From Halobacteriales archaeon QS_9_67_15 (GTDB taxonomy: Archaea > Halobacteriota > Halobacteria > Halobacteriales > Haloarculaceae), in NCBI GenBank assembly GCA_003023165.1, contig PXSD01000047.1:1-15039 (forward strand): a stretch of DNA of 15,039 nt, written 5' to 3'. Both the position numbers and the translations under genes were made by a program. The notes beneath the pieces were generated by a model. The model was given only the letters and a program-made list of their open reading frames with translations. It was not told the origin of the DNA and did no database searches. Shown piece by piece: positions 11,803 to 15,039 of this stretch (position 1 is its first letter; each line of letters opens with the position of its first letter).

Positions 11803-11826
11803 TGCGCCGTCCGGGAATTGAACCCG
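11803..11826 (-). repeat. Second copy of the tRNA-Gly 3' end (attachment-site-like)
   Basis: These 24 bases are identical to 11899-11922, the 3' end of the neighbouring tRNA-Gly gene: discriminator base, acceptor 3' strand, T-arm 3' strand, T-loop and the start of the T-arm 5' strand. The copies are in direct orientation, 96 bp apart. Integrases of archaeal elements commonly recombine at tRNA 3' ends and leave exactly such a duplicate. No integrase gene lies between or beside them. Confidence 0.7.
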
Positions 11827-11871
11827 ATGCCAGACCTCACTTCGTTCGGTCTGCCGTGATTCAATTCCCGG
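11811..11871. repeat. Nested hairpin using the tRNA T-arm sequence
   Basis: CCGGGAATTGAA (11811-11822) pairs perfectly with TTCAATTCCCGG (11860-11871). Inside it CAGACC (11831-11836) pairs with GGTCTG (11848-11853). Together they form a two-tier cruciform or RNA hairpin between the tRNA duplicate and the tRNA gene. The right part therefore carries a third, inverted, partial copy of the T-arm. Confidence 0.7.
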
Positions 11872-11898
11872 TGCTCGTTCGCTCGCAGGCTCGCTCAC

Positions 11899-11969
11899 TG
11901 CGCCGTCCGGGAATTGAACCCGGGCTATTAGCTTGGGAAGCTAATGTCCTACCACTGGACCAACGGCGC
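11899..11969 (-). tRNA. tRNA-Gly (anticodon CCC)
   Basis: Read on the minus strand it folds into a standard cloverleaf. The acceptor GCGCCGT pairs with ACGGCGC. The D-arm is GTCCAGTGGTAGGAC. The anticodon stem TTAGC/GCTAA encloses the loop TTCCCAA, giving anticodon CCC, which reads GGG glycine codons. The T-arm stem CCGGG/CCCGG encloses TTCAATT. The discriminator base is A, and CCA is not encoded. No intron is present. I see no clear TATA box upstream (11970-12010). Confidence 0.95.
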
Positions 11970-12113
11970 TCACTTCGTCCGTCCCGGTGTCACAGTCCCG
12001 ATCGGACGGACCACTGGGGCAGTTCCGTCGGGTGAAACTGACAGTCCCGACCACTTGAACGTAGCGTTTCGGGAGAGTGGACAGACGGTCACCGATCACT
12101 GCCGACACGAGGG

Positions 12114-12119
12114 TATTAG
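12114..12119 (+). promoter_or_regulatory. TATA-like box for nadE
   Basis: TATTAG lies 25-30 bp before the ATG at 12144. This supports that start over the in-frame ATG at 12189. Confidence 0.6.
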
Positions 12120-12143
12120 TCGACCCACACCTGATCACTCGAC

Positions 12144-12977
12144 ATGGCGACCTCCGAGAAACTCGTCAGAGCGACCGACCCGCTCGACATGTCCCTCTCG
12201 ACCGAAGAACTGGACGCGCACCGCGAACACGTCACCGAATTCGTCCGCGACCAGTACGAGGCGGCTGGGGTCGACAACGTCGTGATGGGTCTCTCCGGCG
12301 GTATCGACAGCACGCTCACCTCCCACCTGGTCGTCGAGGCGCTCGGCGCCGAGAACGTCCACGCGCTCGTCATGCCCAGCGAGGTCAACCGCGAGTCGAA
12401 CATGAGCGACGCCGAACGCGTCGCCAGCGAACTGCTGGACGTCGAGTACGACGTCATCGAGATCGAACCCATCGCCGACGCCTTCCTCGACGCTTACCCC
12501 GACGCGGCCAACGACCAGATGGCGAGCGGAAACCTCTACGTCCGGATCCGCGCCGTATTGAACTACCTCGTCGCCAACACCGAGGACGGGCTCGTGGTCG
12601 GGACGGGCAATCGGACGGAGGCGCTGGTCGGTTATTTCACCAAGTACGGCGACGGCGCCGTCGACTGTCACCCCATCGCCAACCTCTACAAGCAACAGGT
12701 CCGCCAGCTCGCGCGCCACGTCGGTGTGCCCGACGACCTCGCCGCCAAGGAGGCGAGCGCCGGCATGTGGGTCGACCAGACCGACGAGGCGGAACTCGGG
12801 ATGGACTATGACACGCTTGATTCGGTGCTCGCGCTCCACGTCGACGGACCCCTCTCGGCGTCGGCGACGGCCCGCGAGATCGGCGTCGACCGGGAGACCG
12901 TCGAGAGCGTCCGCGGGCTCTACGAGTCAAGCGAGCACAAGCGACACGTCCCGCCGGGACCGGACCCGCTGTACTGA
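12144..12977 (+). CDS. nadE: NH3-dependent NAD+ synthetase
   Basis: The enzyme makes NAD+ from deamido-NAD, ATP and ammonia in the last step of NAD synthesis. The 277-residue protein has the ATP-pyrophosphatase P-loop LSGGIDST (50-57). It also has GTGNRTE (153-159), YFTKYGDG (164-171), the acceptor loop region AKEASAGMWVDQTDEAELG (201-219) and the final HKRHVPP (265-271). All are in the family order. There is no glutaminase domain, so free ammonia or a separate amidase supplies nitrogen. The length is typical for archaeal NadE. It stands alone with its own promoter and is followed by a convergent gene. Confidence 0.96.
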   Translation: MATSEKLVRATDPLDMSLSTEELDAHREHVTEFVRDQYEAAGVDNVVMGLSGGIDSTLTSHLVVEALGAENVHALVMPSEVNRESNMSDAERVASELLDVEYDVIEIEPIADAFLDAYPDAANDQMASGNLYVRIRAVLNYLVANTEDGLVVGTGNRTEALVGYFTKYGDGAVDCHPIANLYKQQVRQLARHVGVPDDLAAKEASAGMWVDQTDEAELGMDYDTLDSVLALHVDGPLSASATAREIGVDRETVESVRGLYESSEHKRHVPPGPDPLY

Positions 12978-13038
12978 GTCACGAGGATGGCCTGCACTGC
13001 GGAGACGACGGCTGTCGCGGGACGGCTGTCAGGGACCG

Positions 13039-13749
13039 CTATCGAACCGGCCGCTCGGGGCCGCGGCCGATGTACTCGGCGACGAACGCCCGGACCTTGT
13101 CGTCGTCGTACTCGTCCATCGTCAGGCGCTTCTCCCAGGCGGTGAGGACGTAGGTCGCCTCGGGGTCGTCGTTGGGATTAGGGACGGCGATGAAACTCCG
13201 ATAGTCGCCGGTCTGGTCATTGGCCCACCCGCGCAGGGCCTCCTCGCCGCGGTCGGAGACCGTCGCGGGGTCGTAGTAGACGACCACCGCGCCGTGTTCG
13301 AGCGAGTGGACGAGCGACCCGAGCTCCTTCTCCTCCGTGTAGAAACCGGCGCTCTCCCACGTGCCGCCGTAGTGGGTGCCGCCGGTCGGCGGGACGGTGT
13401 CGTAGTCGATGTCGGTCCCGGGTTCGACGTGGGCGGAACTCGACGCCTCCTCGGTCTGGACCTGCGAGATCACCGACTGGTCACCGCTCTCGGGGAGTTC
13501 GCCCGAGGCTCCGGCGGTCGACCCGCTCCCCCAGATGAATGTGACGTAGACGACGAGCGCGCCCGAGAACACCAGCAGGCCGACGAGCACCACGGGCCCG
13601 AGCGGGAAGTCGCCGTCCGAGCCGCCCGTGTGGTCCTCGACGCGCCGCTGGTCTATCGACCCCAGCTCCCCCTCGTGGTCCGCGGCGAGGTGGTCGAGGT
13701 AGGCGTCCTCGTCGGAGAACGTCTTTTCACAGTAATCGCAGTCCGGCAT
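13039..13749 (-). CDS. Zinc-finger plus DUF3105 single-pass membrane protein
   Basis: This 236-residue protein begins with a C2H2-type finger: Cys4 and Cys7 (CDYC), then His20 and His25 (YLDHLAADH). One membrane helix follows (about 50-72, PLGPVVLVGLLVFSGALVV), and then a DUF3105 domain from about 105 to 230 with TGGTHYGG (122-129) and HSLEHGAVVVYYDP (148-161). The His residues of these motifs are the family hallmark and may bind metal. The function of DUF3105 is unknown. The finger should be cytoplasmic and the DUF3105 part outside. ATG 13749 is preferred because it follows AGGAGG by three bases and has a TATA-like CTTTC element (on the plus strand 13773-13777) about 25 bp upstream. It converges on nadE. 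Confidence 0.88.
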   Translation of the reverse strand: MPDCDYCEKTFSDEDAYLDHLAADHEGELGSIDQRRVEDHTGGSDGDFPLGPVVLVGLLVFSGALVVYVTFIWGSGSTAGASGELPESGDQSVISQVQTEEASSSAHVEPGTDIDYDTVPPTGGTHYGGTWESAGFYTEEKELGSLVHSLEHGAVVVYYDPATVSDRGEEALRGWANDQTGDYRSFIAVPNPNDDPEATYVLTAWEKRLTMDEYDDDKVRAFVAEYIGRGPERPVR

Positions 13750-13840
13750 TAGCCTCCTATGAGGGGTCGGCGCTTTCAACCGTTTCGGTTCCGCGGGTGA
13801 CGGGACGACGGACCCCGAGCCGCGCGAACCGGACCTTCGC

Positions 13841-14082
13841 TCACCGCTCGAACTCCGCGTGGAGGGCCGCGAATGCGTCGGCCTCCCGACGCTCCTGTGT
13901 CGCCCGGTCGGCGTCGTCGCACAGTCGTTTCTTCACGACAGCGAGCGCGTTCCTGCTGTCCGGACGGCCGAGCGTCACGGCGTACACGCCACCGTCGGTC
14001 GCCGTCTCGATCACGACAGGCCCTCCGCAGTGTGGCGGTCTGTGCCACGAACCCGCGCGTCCGTCGCCGTAACCGTTGTCAT
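13841..14082 (-). pseudogene. Enoyl-CoA hydratase/isomerase (crotonase) remnant
   Basis: From GTG 14014 a 57-residue frame encodes IETATDGGVYAVTLGRPDSRNAL, the usual crotonase N-terminus ending in the oxyanion-region RNAL. It then passes directly into VVKKRLCDDADRATQERREADAFAALHAEFER, which resembles the C-terminal helices of the family. Some 180-200 residues, including the second oxyanion loop and the active-site acid, are missing, so it cannot be a working crotonase. Upstream, ATG 14082 opens a 23-codon frame ending in TGA at 14011-14013. That frame is shifted relative to the remnant, probably the original start separated by a frameshift. An internal deletion plus frameshift explains both. 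Confidence 0.7.
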
Positions 14083-14106
14083 ACGTGTCGTTCGGTGAGT
14101 CGTTTC

Positions 14107-14118
14107 CAAAGGCCTTTG
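14107..14118. promoter_or_regulatory. Palindromic element between divergent start codons
   Basis: CAAAGGCCTTTG is a perfect 12-bp palindrome. Its centre lies about 31 bp from the plus-strand ATG at 14144 and about 31 bp from the minus-strand ATG at 14082. Both halves are thus at the TATA position of divergent leaderless genes, though CCTTTG is a weak TATA match. Confidence 0.4.
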
Positions 14119-14143
14119 CCCTTGCCTCCGCTAGCTCGTGGCA

Positions 14144-14866
14144 ATGGAGGAAGTCGCGGCGGTTCGCGGGGCAGCGCTGGACGCGGTGGGGGACGTCGAA
14201 CCCGACCGTCTCCGCGAGCGCATCCGCGAACGCCTCGAAGACGGGTCGATGGCACCCGGCGTGTTGACGCTGTTGAGTGCTGGGGCGGTCGCCGCCGACG
14301 CGCCCGACGACGCGCCGCCGCTCTCGACGGACGGCATCGCCGAGCGCGGCGCCGGCGTGCAACTCATCTACGAGGGACTCCGGCTCACACGCACGCTCTC
14401 GCAGGACCCGCCCTGGGAGCGGAGCGGCCGGACCGGCCCGCGCGAGGACGAACTGACCGACGGCGGCGACGTGGCGCTGTCCAGTGGCGACGTGCCCGTC
14501 GACTCGGCGGCGACCGAAGACGCCGCCGCCGCGGACATGGACATCCTCGTCGCCGACGTGATGGTCGCGCGGGGGTTCTATCTCCTCGCGCGGACGGAGG
14601 CCGCCGGGGAGGCGGTCGCCGTCGTCCGCTCGTTCGGGAGCGACCAGACGCGACTGCGGACCACCGGCGACGACTCGTTCGACGGCAACCTCGAGGTCGA
14701 CGTGTTCGAGCTTGCGACGGTCGCCGGGGCCACCGCCGCCGGCGGCGAGACGACCGCAGACCTGCGAGCGCACGCCGCCGAGTTGGCCCGGACGGACGGT
14801 CCGCTATCGACGGCGGAGTCGCTGTTCTCGGAGGCGAAGCCGGCGACACTCGCCGACCACCTCTGA
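14144..14866 (+). CDS. Haloarchaeal conserved helical protein, polyprenyl-synthetase-like
   Basis: This 240-residue, Ala/Asp/Glu-rich protein is all-helical in appearance. Recognisable conserved parts are SMAPGVLTLLSAGAV (35-49), GVQLIYEGLRLTRTL (71-85) and ILVADVMVARGFYLLARTEA (134-153). The late segment is LEVDVFELATVAGATA. The middle helix pair resembles the region around the second Asp motif of prenyl synthases (as in GDYLLA), but no DDxxD motif is present. Chain-elongation activity is therefore doubtful, and it may be a diverged, non-catalytic relative. I believe it belongs to a haloarchaea-only family (DUF7114-like), but cannot confirm this. An acidic loop lies at about 95-130. ATG 14144 is preferred over GTG 14138 on TATA spacing. 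tRNA-Thr follows on the same strand. Confidence 0.78.
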   Translation: MEEVAAVRGAALDAVGDVEPDRLRERIRERLEDGSMAPGVLTLLSAGAVAADAPDDAPPLSTDGIAERGAGVQLIYEGLRLTRTLSQDPPWERSGRTGPREDELTDGGDVALSSGDVPVDSAATEDAAAADMDILVADVMVARGFYLLARTEAAGEAVAVVRSFGSDQTRLRTTGDDSFDGNLEVDVFELATVAGATAAGGETTADLRAHAAELARTDGPLSTAESLFSEAKPATLADHL

Positions 14867-14935
14867 ACGAGGCGTCGCGGTGCCGTCTCCGACTGACCGC
14901 GTGCCACCGCTACAGGGCGGGGGCGGATCGAAACG

Positions 14936-14942
14936 CCTAAAG
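14936..14942 (+). promoter_or_regulatory. TATA-like box for tRNA-Thr
   Basis: CCTAAAG lies 26-32 bp before the mature tRNA 5' end. It is the only AT-rich element in the 14867-14967 spacer. Confidence 0.5.
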
Positions 14943-14967
14943 ACGAATCGAAGCAACTCGGACACGC

Positions 14968-15039
14968 GCCTGGGTAGCTTAGCGGTAAAGCGCGTCCTTG
15001 GTAAGGACGAGAGCCCGGGTTCAAATCCCGGCCTAGGCT
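14968..15039 (+). tRNA. tRNA-Thr (anticodon GGU)
   Basis: The cloverleaf is complete. The acceptor GCCTGGG pairs with CCTAGGC with one G-U pair. The D-arm region is GCTTAGCGGTAAAGC. The anticodon stem CGTCC/GGACG encloses TTGGTAA, giving anticodon GGT, which reads ACC and ACU. The T-stem CCGGG/CCCGG encloses TTCAAAT. The discriminator is U, as usual in archaeal tRNA-Thr. The gene ends at the last base of the window, so whether CCA is encoded cannot be seen. Confidence 0.95.

Noticed and set aside
11611..11898. Minus-strand 95-codon frame beside tRNA-Gly
   Set aside because: It reads through the tRNA duplicate and the hairpin repeats; product is Arg/Ala/Ser-rich without motif.
13841..14773. 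310-codon minus-strand frame ending in the crotonase-like tail
   Set aside because: Its first two thirds are antisense to the intact gene at 14144-14866; only the last part, from 14014 down, is protein-like.

Overview
The window is chromosomal DNA of a halophilic archaeon (class Halobacteria). The DNA is GC-rich and the proteins are very acidic. Most genes have a TATA-like box 25-32 bp before the start codon and no leader. The gene set is archaeal: a fused Kae1-Bud32 protein, ribosomal proteins S24e and S27ae, a clamp-loader subunit and a Tat-exported beta-propeller protein. I cannot name the genus from sequence alone.

Layout, left to right. (1) 1-955: the start of an unidentified minus-strand gene, a large dyad-symmetric spacer and a TrkA-type potassium regulator. 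(2) 1232-1812: a two-gene cassette, a 37-residue protein overlapping a PIN-like protein. (3) 1813-5595, all minus strand: a GNAT acetyltransferase, the nucleotide-pool cleaner RdgB with an odd insertion, a small DUF5808-like protein, a Tat-exported PQQ-type propeller and a UspA protein. (4) 5657-8343, minus strand: the rps24e - rps27ae - kae1/bud32 cluster, split by a fragment of a selenium-binding-protein gene. (5) 8500-9546: an RfcC-like clamp-loader subunit with an altered Walker B motif. (6) 9571-11969: a degraded, partly AT-rich zone. It holds an HTH_10 regulator remnant, a BsuPI inhibitor gene broken by an in-frame TGA, a halolysin-type protease gene that has lost its catalytic domain, two small orphan genes, hairpin repeats and a duplicated tRNA 3' end beside tRNA-Gly(CCC). 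(7) 12144-15039: NAD synthetase, a zinc-finger/DUF3105 membrane protein, a crotonase remnant, a polyprenyl-synthetase-like haloarchaeal protein and tRNA-Thr(GGU).

The intact genes are mostly housekeeping: tRNA t6A modification, translation, replication, NAD synthesis, nucleotide sanitation and K+ control. The unusual feature is the number of gene relics between them, at least five in 15 kb. One part of this is a divergent protease/inhibitor pair in which both partners look disabled. I see no CRISPR array, no intact transposase and no replication origin.
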